Source: Bolinopsis microptera (lineage: Eukaryota > Ctenophora > Tentaculata > Lobata > Bolinopsidae). Taken from it: 64,000 nt of DNA. Under the pieces are notes generated by a model. It worked only from the letters and a program-made list of their open reading frames with translations, searched no databases and was not told where the DNA came from. Positions within the stretch are counted from its first letter, which is position 1, and every line of letters starts with the position of its first letter. Shown in pieces: positions 34,870 to 46,800 of the stretch. Location of the stretch: positions 1,063,812 to 1,127,811 of the forward strand of contig NC_087080.1 in NCBI RefSeq assembly GCF_026151205.1, read 5' to 3'. A program made the position numbers and the translations under genes.

Positions 34870-35469
34870 CTAAGGTATTTGAATTAAACCCGGTGCCAGT
34901 CAATCGAGAGATATGTTTTTGGCTGATTTCTATTTTTCAAGAAGCTTCTTTATTTCTAAAGATAATATTTCTATTTAAAACTTTGTACTTAGCGTAAAAA
35001 TTATAAAAACGATAATAATGGACCGTGTCTTATAGATGATTAAAAGTGAAAACTAGCAATTAGTAGTAGTATGACAATTACAAAACTGAAAGAAGATCAA
35101 ACTTAATATTGGTGATTAGATCTTTTACCTCAGTATTTCGCATTAAAGTCTTACCACTTATGTATTCTTGTGTTAATTTTTATTGATCCCGTTTGATGCG
35201 ACGAGGAAAAATGCTCTTATCAGAAAAGGAATTACTCAACGTTTCAATGTTACAACATCGTATTCATGATCTCAAATTATTTGTTATATAGTAGTGTTGA
35301 AAGTATTAAAACTTTTAATACTCCAATCCACTTAATAAGACCTGTAGTTCTTCTTCCTCTTTGAGTCTTACAAAAGACTAAAGGTTAAAAAGTTCCTATC
35401 ATGTTACTTTTCGTTACGTACAGATTGTCCGTACAGTTATCCGATAGGAAATTCAAAATTACCCGGGGA
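34870..35469. other. AT-rich spacer, no gene seen
   Basis: No credible frame or RNA. The lectin's polyadenylation region presumably lies at the start of this stretch. Confidence 0.4.
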
Positions 35470-36190
35470 AAAAGTCATTGGGCATACGTGTTTTATATTT
35501 GAGAGCTGTTGCTTTGCAGATAGCATACTGTACCTTCTGGTTCGAGGGTTTTGTCGTCCAAATTTGGAAATTCAGTTATTTTAGACCACCCCCATTCATT
35601 ATTAAAACACCTTTATTGTTCTTTCTTAACATGCTGGACGCCCTTTTACAGAGACGGTAGATTATTAAATTTTGCATGTGATCTGAAAAAATGATGTGAA
35701 ACGGATGAGAAATGACGAAGTTATCAAGTATTTTGTGTATCTTGTTAGCAAAATTGATTGGATGTTATGTGACACCGTGACACGACCCCTTAATTGTGCA
35801 GCCTTAACGATTCCCATAATGTTTAACGGGGTGGTTAACGGGGTCACCTTATCACGTGATTAGGAAGCCAATCAGCTGATCCCACGTAATGAATAAACTC
35901 GGTCATCTAAGAAGCTACGACTCTAATTTTTTCAGGCGAAACGTAGTTCGAATGGCCAAACACAATTCAAAAAAAATTTGGCTCGATCCGACTAACCAAA
36001 CTATCAAATAAATGTGAAAACGAACCTTCATTTGAAAAAAATGAACTCGAATATTTTTCGATTTGACAAATTCCCCGAAACAGTGGAGGGTAGTAAGTCA
36101 TACCAAAAACAATTATTTCAATTGGACACTCAGTGACTGAGCTATTAAGGCCAACGTATACCCAATGACTTTTGGCCCACACTGTATAAA
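35470..36190. mobile_element. Tc1/mariner-type MITE, diverged copy
   Basis: The left part (AAAGTCATTGGGCATACGTG, then TATTTGAGAGCTGTTGCTTT) and right part (GGCCAACGTATACCCAATGAC, TTTTGGCCCACACTGTATA) match, in inverse order and strand, the element at 47551-48184. The 5' end has lost the G-run. Its interior differs in length from the other copy. Confidence 0.65.
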
Positions 36191-36325
36191 AAGTAAAATT
36201 TCCTATTCGATCAATCATAGCAATATAAAATTAATACTCGAGTTAATTCGTTCTCTGGAAAGAAAAATAATTTAAAATAATGAAGTGGAGTCATAGGGAT
36301 AGAAATTAGAAAATTACGGATCAGA

Positions 36326-37905
36326 TGTAGAGGGATCAGAAAGAGAGAGATTGGAAAGAGAGGGATCAGAAGGAGAGGAATCGGAAGGAGAGGGATCAGA
36401 AGGAGAGGGATCGGAAGGAGAGGGATCAGAAAGAGAGGGATCAGAAGGAGAGGAATCGGAAGGAGAGGGATCACAAGGAGAGGGCTAGGAAGGAGAGGGA
36501 TCAGAAGGAGAGGGATCACAAGGAGAGGGATCGGAGGGAGAGGGATTAGAAGGAGAGGGATCGGAGGGAGAGGAATCAGAAGGAGAGGGATCAGAAGGAG
36601 AGGGATCGGAGGGAGAGGAATCAGAAGGTGAGGGATCAGATGGAGAGGGTCAGAAAGAGAGGGATCAGAAGGAGAAGGATTGGAAGGAGAGGGATCAGAA
36701 GGAGAGGGATCAGAAGGAGAGGGATCAGAAGGAGAGGGATCAGAAGGAGAGGGATTGGAGGGAGAGGAATCAGAAGGAGAGGGATCAGATGGAGAGGGGT
36801 CAGAAAGAGAGGGATCAGAAGGAGAAGGATCAGATGGAGAGGGATCAGAAGGAGAGAGATCAGATGGAGAGGGAGTACAGAGAGAGGGATCAGAGGGAGA
36901 GAGATCAGAAGGAGATGGGTCAGAAAGAGATGAATCAGAAGGAGATGAGTCAGAAGGAGAGGGATCAGAAAGAGAGGGATCAGAGGGAGAGGAATCGGAA
37001 GGAGAGGGATCAGAAAGAGAGGGATCAGAGGGAGAGGAGTCAGAAGGAGAGGGATCAGAAAGAGAGGCATCAGAAGGAAAGAGATCAGAAGGAGAAGGAT
37101 CGGAAGGAGAGGGATGATCGGAAGGAGAGAAGTCAGAAGGAGAGGGGTAAGAAAGAGAGGCATCAGAAGGAAAGAGATCAGAAGGAGAAGGATCGGAAGG
37201 AGAGGGATGATCGGAAGGAGAGAAGTCAGAAGGAGAAAGATCAGAAAGAGATGAATCAGAAGGAGAGGGATCAGAAGGACAGGGATCAGAAGGAGAGGGA
37301 TCAGAAGGAGAGGGATCAGAAGGAGAGGGATCAGAAGGAGAGGGATCAGAAGGAGAGGGATAAGAAAGAGAGGGATCAGAAGGAGAGAGATCAGATGGAG
37401 AGGGCTCGGAAGGAGAGGGATCAGAAAGAGAGGGATCGGAAGGAGAGAAATCAGAAGAGGTAAACCAATCAATGGTTATGGTAGAAAGTTCGGCAAATTT
37501 ATAAAATATTCTAGCTGGGTTAAATTTAACCATATATTTTTTCAATCGGGCGCTATATATAAAAGGATTAATAACTGAGTTTATTGGAAGTATGACAATA
37601 GAAAAGAGGCTGTACTGCGCTGAAGCGTCAATAACACCGAAGTAGTGAAGACCACTCACAATCACGAATGGTATCCAGCAAACAAAGTTTGTACCGATGA
37701 TAGCAGCTATCTTTCTTTGTAGTTTTTGGTTCCTCCTTCGGACCATTTTTCGTCGTTGGGGTCTTTCCCTTTGTCAGAATGCCGGAATCTTTAATTGTTT
37801 TGGCGTTTATAAAGATATACGAAATAGCAACTATGGCAAAACAAAGAATGTTAATTGATAAAATTGTCAAACTGAACCGTCTCTGAGGATCATTCTGGTG
37901 AACAA
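36326..37905 (-). pseudogene. Truncated second copy of the LDL-receptor-repeat GPCR (TM5 end to C-tail)
   Basis: The minus strand reads KYFVHQNDPQRRFSLTILSI and ILCFAIVAISYIFI. After a frame break near 37740 (CGTCGTTGG where the other copy has GACGTTGG) it reads VRRRNQKLQRKIAAIIGTNF, CWIPF and NSVINPFIYS. This is over 90% like the 43.9-kb receptor. The tail is a long run of SPSDP-type pentapeptides that changes frame inside the array; the original frame ends SLSDPSTSDP and stop near 36320. The similarity stops at about 37905, after which Penelope sequence begins. With its 5' receptor part gone, it cannot make a receptor. Confidence 0.85.
36330..37455. repeat. 15-bp coding minisatellite in the truncated receptor tail (~75 units)
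   Basis: The plus strand repeats AGGAGAGGGATCAGA with single-base variants; on the minus strand this codes for (S-P-S-D-P)n. Other frames give long artefactual open frames on both strands (Glu/Arg-rich on plus, Leu/Ile/Pro-rich on minus). Confidence 0.9.
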
Positions 37906-37959
37906 AATATTTGAAGAGGAATTTGGAACAAGGGGACAGGAAACTTTGCTTATATGTAT

Positions 37960-39800
37960 ATATATATATATAGAAAAGGTCTACCAATGGGGTACACCTG
38001 ATGACTTTTGTAAGCCCGGGAACAACTATGTCAACCCCAAAGCACACAAGCCAGAGTAGAACTACCCTGGTCGTATGATTAGCACAGGATGCGCATCAGC
38101 AATCAAGAATCTCTCTGCACTTACAGCGTATGAGCTTACTAAGGTTGATCTAAAATATGCCATCCAGGACAATAATCATATACTAAGAAAACTCGATGAC
38201 TTAAATAACTCTAAATCCCTTTAGGGCAAGACAGTTATTCATGCATCCTTTGACAAAGAGGCTATGTTCCCGAGTATCCAAAAGGAGTTAGGATTGGAAC
38301 AATGTAGGCTCCATTTAGACAAGAGAGAGGACCCAATACTCTCTACAGATTGTATAATAGATGCCTTAGAGACAACTCTAGACAACAACATAACAGAGTT
38401 TGAAGGAGTCATATACAAGCAGAAAAAAGGTACTGCAATGGGACCAAAGAACGCTTGTGCTTATGCAGATACAGCCATCGACAAGATAGACAGAGATGTT
38501 ATGGAAGGGACTTGGAGCCACCCTCCTCTCCTATGGGCCAGATACCGCGATGATGTGTATGTCCCTTGGACCCATGGACAGGAAATGCTCGAGGAATTCC
38601 ACTTATGGCTCAATTCTAGAATGCCAGGCATAAAATTCACGTTGAAGGCTTCATTAGAGGGCACTGAATTCTTTGACACTTTTATATACATGAAACCAGG
38701 CCAACTACATACCAAACCTTACAGTAAGCCATGTGATGACCAATGACTATGCCTTCCTAGTTCCCACCTCTTGCCATCCTACACATACCATAAAAAACAT
38801 ACCTTATAAATCAAGAGGCTTGCATATAATGAACATATTGACACGGGTGCAGAGTTGAGTCTGTACGGAACCTAGTAGTTTCAGATCCTTGTTTAACTTG
38901 CCGTACAGCAAGGTCATCCACTACTTTAGCACTGCACTTAGAATCTTTAAACTTACTTCTGAGCATGATGAGTACATACAAGCACGAGCACAATACACAA
39001 ACTATCTTGTGGCAAGAGGTTATAGCAATATCTTAATTAACCAGGCCTTTGATAAAGTGGAAACCAAGAGCAGGCTCTCCTACTATCAACAACAGAGACA
39101 TAAGGAGGATGACAGTAGCAAAGGGAGACTCATTCCCCTTGTAACAGATTTCAACCCAGGTCTCCCCAACATAGGACGGATACTTAACTCCCACAAGCAC
39201 ATCCGTCATCTAGATCTCGAGCTTTGCAAGGTGATTGACCCTGATGGTATTTTCACCTCTTTCAGAGGGACAAAAACACTTCATGAAATTCTTATTCATA
39301 GCAAACTCCCTCCTGTTGAAGAGCCAGCTGTAGAAGATCCAGGCCACGCCTCTCCAGACGCAGCTGAGGATTCTGATTCTGGAGGTTGCTTCCCTTGTGC
39401 TAAGAAATGTGATCTCTGCAAAAACTTCCTGAAACCATCAACCAAGTATTCAGTATCAAAGGACGATTGGCCTGTGGTACCGAAAATGTTGTGTACATAG
39501 TTAATGATAATATTTGTAAGTTAAGTTATATAGGATGTACTTCAGACTCTCTAAAGGTTAGATTTAGGAACCATAAATCCCACATTAAAACTCAAAGAAG
39601 GACTTGTGAACTTTCCTGCCATTTTATAGATAATGAGATTTTGCACAATCTTGTCCGTACCACCACTAAGTTGTTTACCAGTACTTTAAGTAAGGACATT
39701 AACTTTTCTATTATAGAGCAAGTTGACGTTGGGAATTTTGAGTATATGTAAACAAAGGGAGGACTTTTGGCAAAACCAGCTTAAAACTTTAAAGCACTTT
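37960..39800 (+). mobile_element. Decayed Penelope-like element with C-terminal GIY-YIG endonuclease
   Basis: Reading through stops, the plus strand shows RT features: ISTGCASAIKNLSALTAYEL, ALETTLDNNI, KKGTAMGPKNACAYADTAID and the catalytic WARYRDDVYVPW (YxDD type). It continues with SYYQQQRHKEDDSSKGRL, a Cys-rich CAKKCDLCKN and a GIY-YIG block (VVYIVND, YIGCTSDSLKVRFRNHKSHI). The coding region is cut by in-frame stops near 38055 and 38221 and by frame changes near 38746-38890 and 39480. The order RT then endonuclease is the classical Penelope layout. It sits exactly where the truncated receptor copy breaks off. Confidence 0.85.
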
Positions 39801-40090
39801 TGGAGGGATGAATGTTAGAGAAGAAAGATGATTTTTTTCTTGCATATTTTATTTTCTCACCTCTACCACTCATTTGGGATTTCCACCCACCATAATTTGA
39901 ATTGCTCAGTTACATAAATTTCTAAATTTCTTTTATTTGATTGATTGATGGATTGATATTTTGAATAAATTTACTAACATGTCTTTATATCAGGATGACT
40001 GTAAAGGTACATTTTACCGACATTTGAAGTCAAGGCGTTGTTTTACTGATAGGTGTGGCTGACTAATAATATATATATATCGTATATATA

Positions 40091-40262
40091 TATAATTCGA
40101 ACAATTGAAACAAATCAAATTGGCGGGCAAACGATCCGTTTCATGATATGTATAAAAACAATACCAATCATCAGTGCACTAACAATTGGTATTGTTTTTA
40201 TACATATCATGAAACGGATCGTTTGCCTGCCAATTTGATTTGTTTCAATTGTTCCAATTATA
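40091..40262. repeat. Near-perfect 78-bp-arm hairpin
   Basis: The arm from TATAATTCGAACAATTGAAA to AAACAATACCAAT is mirrored by ATTGGTATTGTTTT to CAATTGTTCCAATTATA, with about two mismatches and a ~16-nt loop (CATCAGTGCACTAACA). It could be a MITE or a precursor of small RNA. No target duplication is clear. Confidence 0.85.
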
Positions 40263-40427
40263 ATGCTCCTGCTTAACTGCAGTCGAGCACTCTCTTTGGG
40301 AAACCAAACAACAACTATTTATTATATATATATATATATTTCATGGCTGGACTTCTACACAATAAAAGAAAGCGGTTGTGATATATATATACATAATACA
40401 TATTATATATCAGTTCTGATTTTGTAC

Positions 40428-40497
40428 CTGAAGCAACGATAAATGCAGGAGTGAGAATGATGAATTGCATCAACGAGATCGTATAGCCTCTGAACAT
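40428..40497 (-). pseudogene. Signal-peptide exon of the second receptor copy
   Basis: ATG at 40497 (minus) reads MFRGYTISLMQFIILTPAFI, then VAS, and ends in phase 1 at G/GTACAA. The start, the 5' flank (CAACAACAAAGTAACC before ATG) and the donor match the first exon of the full receptor at 49130-49181. This pairs with the truncated tail at 36.3-37.9 kb and shows the original duplicate spanned about 4 kb plus what was lost. Confidence 0.7.
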
Positions 40498-40779
40498 GGT
40501 TACTTTGTTGTTGACATAAATCTGTTAATAAAGAATTAATTCGAAGGACGATCGCCTTTTTATTTTTGTTACAAACTAGATAACCAGGCAACCAACCAAA
40601 CGTGGAACTAAATCGTGTTTTTTTTACTATGATTTATAAATACAACATCAATTATATAATTATATAATTATATAATTAATTATATAATTATAGATGTATT
40701 GAGTCTTCGAAATTTACTATAGAACTAGAAGTATCCCAAAATCCCAGTCTAAAATATCAGACTGTTCACATTCACACTT

Positions 40780-41267
40780 TTTCTCGCATAACTCACATTG
40801 GCCATTGTATTGACATGGCTAACAGCTTCGGTTGCGAAACATACCTGTCGATCAACCTACGGCCACAGCAGACTAGGAGACTTGCGCAACTCAGAACAAG
40901 CTCGCATCAATACAACATCGAAACTGGAAGACACGGCATGCATCGACATAAACTTTCGAATAGGGCATGCAAACACTGTTCTACTACAGATGTGGAGTCA
41001 CTCGATCTTCTTCTAGAGCTTCCTTTCCCTGATCCAATCATCGAAGATGAACTTCATGTATTGCGTACTTGCCCTCTCTATGAAGATCTCCGCCACTGTT
41101 TGTCCCAACAAAGTAAAACATTACTCTTCTCTGACATTGGACAGATCTTCGCACACCCTACAACCATCGGAGACCTAGGAAGGTTCCTTACCAAAGCTCA
41201 TGAACGAAGATTCCCTAAAGCGTCCTCCAAACAAATTCCTAACATTAACAATATTGCCAAATTATAA
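40780..41267 (+). mobile_element. LINE ORF2 C-terminal fragment
   Basis: The plus-strand frame reads RRLAQLRTSSHQYNIETGRH, RACKHCSTTD, PIIEDELHVLRTCPLYEDLR. This is the usual tail of non-LTR retrotransposon polyproteins: a C-x2-C finger followed by DE-HVL..CPLY. No RT core is present. About 60% alike to the inverted fragment at 41640-42284. Confidence 0.75.
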
Positions 41268-41442
41268 TCTATGACTCGGAACACTTTCAGATAAGTTCAT
41301 TTAAATTATTAAGTATTTTGAATCTCACTCTTAAGATTTACGGGGTTCATTGTATATATATATACTTTATGACTTTTGGGTAAATTTAATTTTTTATATC
41401 TGGTCAGACGTTACCATTGTAAATGTAATTTGACTTTTGAAT

Positions 41443-41535
41443 CGTTTAATCCGTTTAATCCGTTTAATTGTGTTGTTGGTTAATCTGAATAATACTAGCA
41501 TTAAACGGATTAAACGGATTAAACGGATTAAACGT
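41443..41535. repeat. Short inverted repeat of AATCCGTTT units
   Basis: Three ATCCGTTTA units are followed, after about 35 bp, by four TAAACGGAT units, which form an imperfect hairpin. Confidence 0.8.
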
Positions 41536-41639
41536 TAATTGGTCAAGAGAAGCCCTAACACTCCTGGCTTGACAATACAAGAATGAAATCATAACCTAGA
41601 AATCAGATACGAAAACCGTGAAAAAACAAATATCATAAT

Positions 41640-42284
41640 TTAAGCTAAGTCTCTCGGGAAACGAAGTGAATCTATATTAACTAAAAATTTAGCAATCTCT
41701 TTTAAAAGCTTTGGTTGAGTGAATATGAGATCCATTCCCTCGAAGAGGTTGGTTTTAGCTTCAGGGCTAAGGCGGTCCCTGTTGTCTTGGTAGAGGGGGC
41801 AGGTTCTAAGCACATGAACCTCATCTTCAATTATGGGATCAAAGAAGGGTAACTCTGCCATGTACTCCAGAGTGTTCTTGTCCTTAGTGGAACATGTAGG
41901 ACAGATACGATTTAGGATGTTGTTTCTTCTGTCTTGTCCATGGCGTCCCGTTTCAATATTTAGGCGGTGAGAGCTAGTCCTTATTTGGGCTAGTCTTTTT
42001 GACTGGTTATATGGAAGATAGAGAGAGAGGTATTTTTCACAACCAAAACTTGATTTAATCGAATTGTAAAATCCAAGTTTTCTGTTGAGCTGTCTCTCTT
42101 CATCCCATTGCGTTCTAAAGCAAGAACGGAGAACATCTCGTTTCTGAATGGGTGATAGTTGCCTTTCGTTCGTTTCTGCCAGAAATTGATTCATCGACGT
42201 AATGCCGGAGTACCATGATAGGCCCATTTTCTTTTGTTCTGTGAAAGCATGTCGAACAAGGGCGTCCGATCCGGAAGTTTCCAT
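41640..42284 (-). mobile_element. LINE ORF2 C-terminal fragment, inverted
   Basis: Minus-strand frame of 214 residues: RKLGFYNSIKSSFGCEKYLS, SSHRLNIETGRHGQDRRNNI, CPTCSTKDKNTLEY, DEVHVLRTCPLYQDNRDRL. Same family as 40780-41267 but longer and less damaged. Immediately 5' of it lies a diverged ~310-bp element. Confidence 0.78.
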
Positions 42285-42303
42285 GCTTTCTAGTCTTCGA
42301 ACA

Positions 42304-42630
42304 TAGCATGAACCCGTGTTCCTCTAAAGTGGTGTCAAAAGAAATTAAGACATTAGATCATGTTATTTATTTAATGTAATTTTGAGACCACCTTGGGGTC
42401 TATTTTTCGGAACCTAAATTATTTATTGCTTGGCCAATTTTTTCTTTCTTTATACTGGCCAAAAGCCAATAAAAGCATTCGACCCAGCCAAAAAAGTTTA
42501 AAAATTATGTCTCTTACGGTTTTCGAGGAAAGTCTTGTTAAAGTTGAAGTCGTGGTGTCAGTAAAATGGTAACAGATATATACAGATATAACTATATATA
42601 TACACATATATGTGTATATATATACACATA
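42304..42630 (+). mobile_element. ~310-bp interspersed element, diverged copy
   Basis: GCATGAACCCGTGTTCC, TAAAGTGGTGTCAAAAG, CGTGGTGTCAGTAAAATGG, then a run of TATATACACATATATGTG in place of the usual end. Confidence 0.65.
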
Positions 42631-42677
42631 TTGTATTCCCATTTTTCCATCCGTTTAGAAAATAATTGTGTTTTAAT

Positions 42678-42905
42678 AATGTCTCATTATACATTATATA
42701 CATTATACATTATATACATTATATACATTATATACATTATATACATTATATACATTATATACATTATATACATTATATACATTATACATTATATACATTA
42801 TATACATTATATACATTATATACATTATATACATTATACATTATATACATTATATACATTATATACATTATATACATTATATACATTATACATTATACAT
42901 TATAT
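42678..42905. repeat. (TATACATTA)n microsatellite
   Basis: About 25 units of 9 bp with occasional 7-bp steps, directly adjoining the next ~310-bp element. A similar TATAATGTA run adjoins the copy at 48.6 kb in the mirrored arrangement. Confidence 0.95.
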
Positions 42906-43240
42906 ACACTAGCAGGAACCCGTCTAACCCTAAAGTGGTGTCAAGACTCGAGAGACTAAAATAATTATTACCTATTTAATTCGCGTTTTTGACACCACTT
43001 GAGAGTCCAAATTTTGGGCACTAAAATTATTATTCCTTGGCCAATTTTTTATTTTTTCATGCTGATTTTAAGGCCATTAAAGCATTTGACCCAGTCAAAA
43101 AAGTTTCAGTTGTATATGTTTTACGGTTTTTGCGGAAAGTCGCGTTAAAGTTGATGCCGTGGTGTCAGTAAAATGGCACGGATATATACACATATAAATA
43201 TATATCGTCTCGCTTTATATATAGTAAGATATAGTAAGAT
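42906..43240 (+). mobile_element. ~310-bp interspersed element, copy 3
   Basis: CACTAGCAGGAACCCGTCT to ATCGTCTCGCTTTATATATAG, with all the middle landmarks and about 95% alike to copy 1. Confidence 0.8.
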
Positions 43241-43871
43241 GAGCGGGATATAAATAAATCATCTCATTTCAGATACGAAATGTATGTACTTAATACGGCA
43301 TACGGATTACGTAAAGATTCACACTACAGTGCATCGATAACTAAAATAAAAACTGGTGATACTTTACAGATTCTCACTTTTCAGTAACAGACTATATAAG
43401 GTCAACCAATCAAATATACATGGGGCCATAAATCAATCAAATATTGAATAAAATGTTCTGCACGCGATTGAAAAATGGATCATTCAAACAGGAAAACAAA
43501 CAAAGATGAGTCTCCAACGGTCATTTTATTTTTATGCAACCATTTAAAAAGTTAAAAAGTGATCCTTTCTTTGTATGATATATAAAGTTTAAATATATCA
43601 TTTAAAAGGTTCAGCAATGCTGAATGCTCTGCCATACGCATACATTTTATATTTTTTAGTCTGATATTCTATCCTATCCCCTATGACTAACCGATGCTTC
43701 TCCGGCAACATACAATTATTCTCTTTTAAGTAGGCAAAGGATTTTAAGTATCATTAAAGGTAGTTGAAATCATATTCCCACCGATGCAAATTTCTGATGA
43801 ATCCGTGTATGCAACAAAGGGAAAATGCTCTTTTCAAGTTATTACATGAAAAATAATTTAAAGAATTGCAA
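43241..43871. other. 3' flank of the receptor gene, nothing else seen
   Basis: No frame or repeat recognised. Probably contains the receptor's 3' UTR on the minus strand. Confidence 0.4.
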
Positions 43872-46800
43872 CTACGGATCAGATTTAAAGTGATCGGAAG
43901 GATAGGGATCAGAAAGAGAGGGATTAAAAGGAAAGAGATCGGAAAGAGAGGAATCGGAAGAAGAAAGATCGGATGAAGAAAGATCGGAAGGAGAAAGATC
44001 GGAAGGAGAAAGATCGGAAGGAGAGGGATTGGAAGGAGAGAGATCGGAAGGATAGATATCAGAAGGAGAAAGATCGGAAGGAGACGGATCCGAGGGAGAG
44101 GGATCGGTAGGAGAGGGATCAGAAGAAGAGAGATCGGAAGGAGAGATATCGGAAAGAGAGGGATCGGAAGAAGAAGGATCAGAAGAAGAGGGATCAGAGG
44201 GAGAAGGATCGGAAGTAGAAAGATCGGAAGTAGAAAGATCGGAAGGAGAAAGATCGGAGGGAGATGGATCAGAAGGAGAGGGATCGGAAGGAGAGGGATC
44301 GGAAGGAGAGGGATCGGAAGAAGAGGGATCGGTAGGAGAGGGATCAGAAGAAGAGGGATCGGAAGGAGAGATATCAGAAAGAGAGGGATCGGAAGTAGAA
44401 AGATCGGAAGGAGAAAGATCGGAGGGAGATGGATCAGAAGGAGAGAGATCAGAAGGAGAGGGATCAGAAGGAGAGGGATCGGAAGGAGAAGGATCCGAGG
44501 GAGAGGGATCGGAAGGAGAGGGTTCAGAAGGAGGGGTAGAAGGATCCAATGGATCAAGGGGAATGCAATCGATCGGATTGGGAAGAATTTCGGCAACTTT
44601 ATAAAACATTCTAGCTGGGTTAAATATAACCATACATTTGTTTAAAAAGGTGCTGTATATAAAAGGATTGATAACTGAGTTTATTGGAAGTATGACAATA
44701 GAAAAGAGGCTGTACTGCGCTGAAGCGTCAATAACACCGAAGTAGTGAAGACCACTCACAATCACGAATGGTATCCAGCAAACAAAGTTTGTACCGATGA
44801 TAGCAGCTATCTTTCTTTGTAATTTTTGGTTCCTCCTTCGGACCATTTTGGACGTTGGGGTCTTTCCCTTTGTCAGAATGCCGGAATCTTTAATTGTTTT
44901 GGCGTTTATAAAGATATACGAAATAGCAACTATGGCAAAACAAAGAATGTTAACGGATAAAATTGTCAAACTGAACCGTCTCTGAGGATCGTTCTGGTGA
45001 ACAAAATATTTGAAGAGACACACTCCATCGTTACCAAAAAAATCAACCCTTCCTACTTTTCCATCTAAATTGCCATAATCATTTGAAAACATAGTCATCA
45101 TAAGACTCAAGATAAGTGACCACTTCAATTGCTGCCTCTTTGCCCTGCCAAAGTATCGCTGTATCACATCAAAATGCCTATCCTTTCCAGCTTGTTCGAT
45201 AAATAGCTTCATGTCAGTATCGTAGGTCAATCCATTTACAAATAAGTCTTCGAAATATGGAAGCAAGGGTGCAAGAGCAATTAATGAGGTCACAATAATT
45301 ACAGGAAATATCATCACCACAAATTGAACGAGAATTTTTGTAAAGCTCATTCTCAATCCAGAATTTGATCCCACCATACTGTTTTGAATTCCAAAAACTC
45401 GACAGACACTGAGAATGGCTAACGATACAACAGAGATCTGACTTCCAATCGTGCTGATTACCCCCAAAGCTGAGCAATATTTACTGCTCAGCCATTTCAA
45501 CTGCCTTTCGCAGAAGTTTGCACCATACGTATAGTCAACAATTGCTAATGAAAATAGATACTGTCCGGTTAGGAAGTCTCCAATACTAATAACCATAATC
45601 ATTATCTTGTTTGCCAGCATTGTGCGCGATTTGCATTTCTTCAAATCCGCCCCATTTTCAATCATAACAACGATATTAAAAATGGTCGCAAGGAAACCAA
45701 TTCCAAAAGCGGCAATTTTTTGAGCTAATCCATTTATTACATTCTTACCACACTCTTCATTACACTCATCCGACCAATCTTCGCAGTTTGCGGTGCCGTC
45801 ACATTTTTGGGTGATTGGAATAAACGCACCACCACATTCGAAATGGTTTCCGCAGTTCAGTTCATCTGAACTATCCCCGCAATTGTCAACTAGGTCACAG
45901 ACTTTAGAATACTCCACACACAGATTGTTGGCGCAAGGAAAGTAATCATTGGTGTATTTTCCTGATTTTTTACTGACGAAAGTGAGGTGCTTGTTATTGA
46001 CCAATGTGTAGACTCTGTCCTTAAACTGGTCTTTGCAATCATTGTACTTAATTGAACTTGTGATAGGGCATTTAGTTGAATGCAGACACTTCCCAAGACA
46101 GCTCAAATAGAGGTAAACTTCTCCATACAGATGGTTACAATTATACAGCAAATCTGGATATATTACTTGCATCCTGCTGTAGACTCCATAGATAGTTTCA
46201 TTAAAAACGTTAAACTCATCAGATATGCAAGAACTTTGCTGGTGCTCAACGTCGTGCAGGCCTTTGACGCAATAAGAAATAATTTTAAAAGTCTCAGCCG
46301 TATTAACCGTTGTAGAGACTCTTGCTTTGCCTCTACTCATTTTGCATATGTTATTTTCATTTCCGCATGTCTCGAGGCCATCACATAGATCAGGCAGCTC
46401 AATGAATCCAACACTTTCGTATGAGTGGCATAAAAACACGTCTTGACAGTCTGGATTCTTTTTTGTGGCAAAACGTGTTGTTGCATGGAAACCACATGTA
46501 GGCCAATAAGTAGAATTTTCATCGAGGCCACCAAGACAGTCTTCAAGACCGTCTCCAAGCCATGATGAAGGAATACTTAAAGCCTCTTCGTGTCTGTAGT
46601 TCCTATAGCATCTTTCCTCAGTCATTGAGAGACACTCTGACATGTCTTCGTCACTGCCATCCCCGCAGTCCTCCACTCCATCACATAGCTGATGTTTGTG
46701 GCAGGTACACGTGATGCCCATATAAGGAGGTACAGTCAACTGACGCCTCGATACACTGCAGGTCCATCTTGTTCTCGCAGAGTCCTCTCCTCACTTCGCC

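Noticed and set aside
36628-37463. Plus-strand Glu/Gly/Ser- and Lys/Arg/Asp-rich frames, and minus Leu/Ile/Pro-rich frames
   Set aside because: Alternative readings of the 15-bp array that codes the receptor tail.
43754-44596. 280-codon Leu/Pro/Ile frame overlapping the receptor tail
   Set aside because: Frame-shifted reading of the pentapeptide array.
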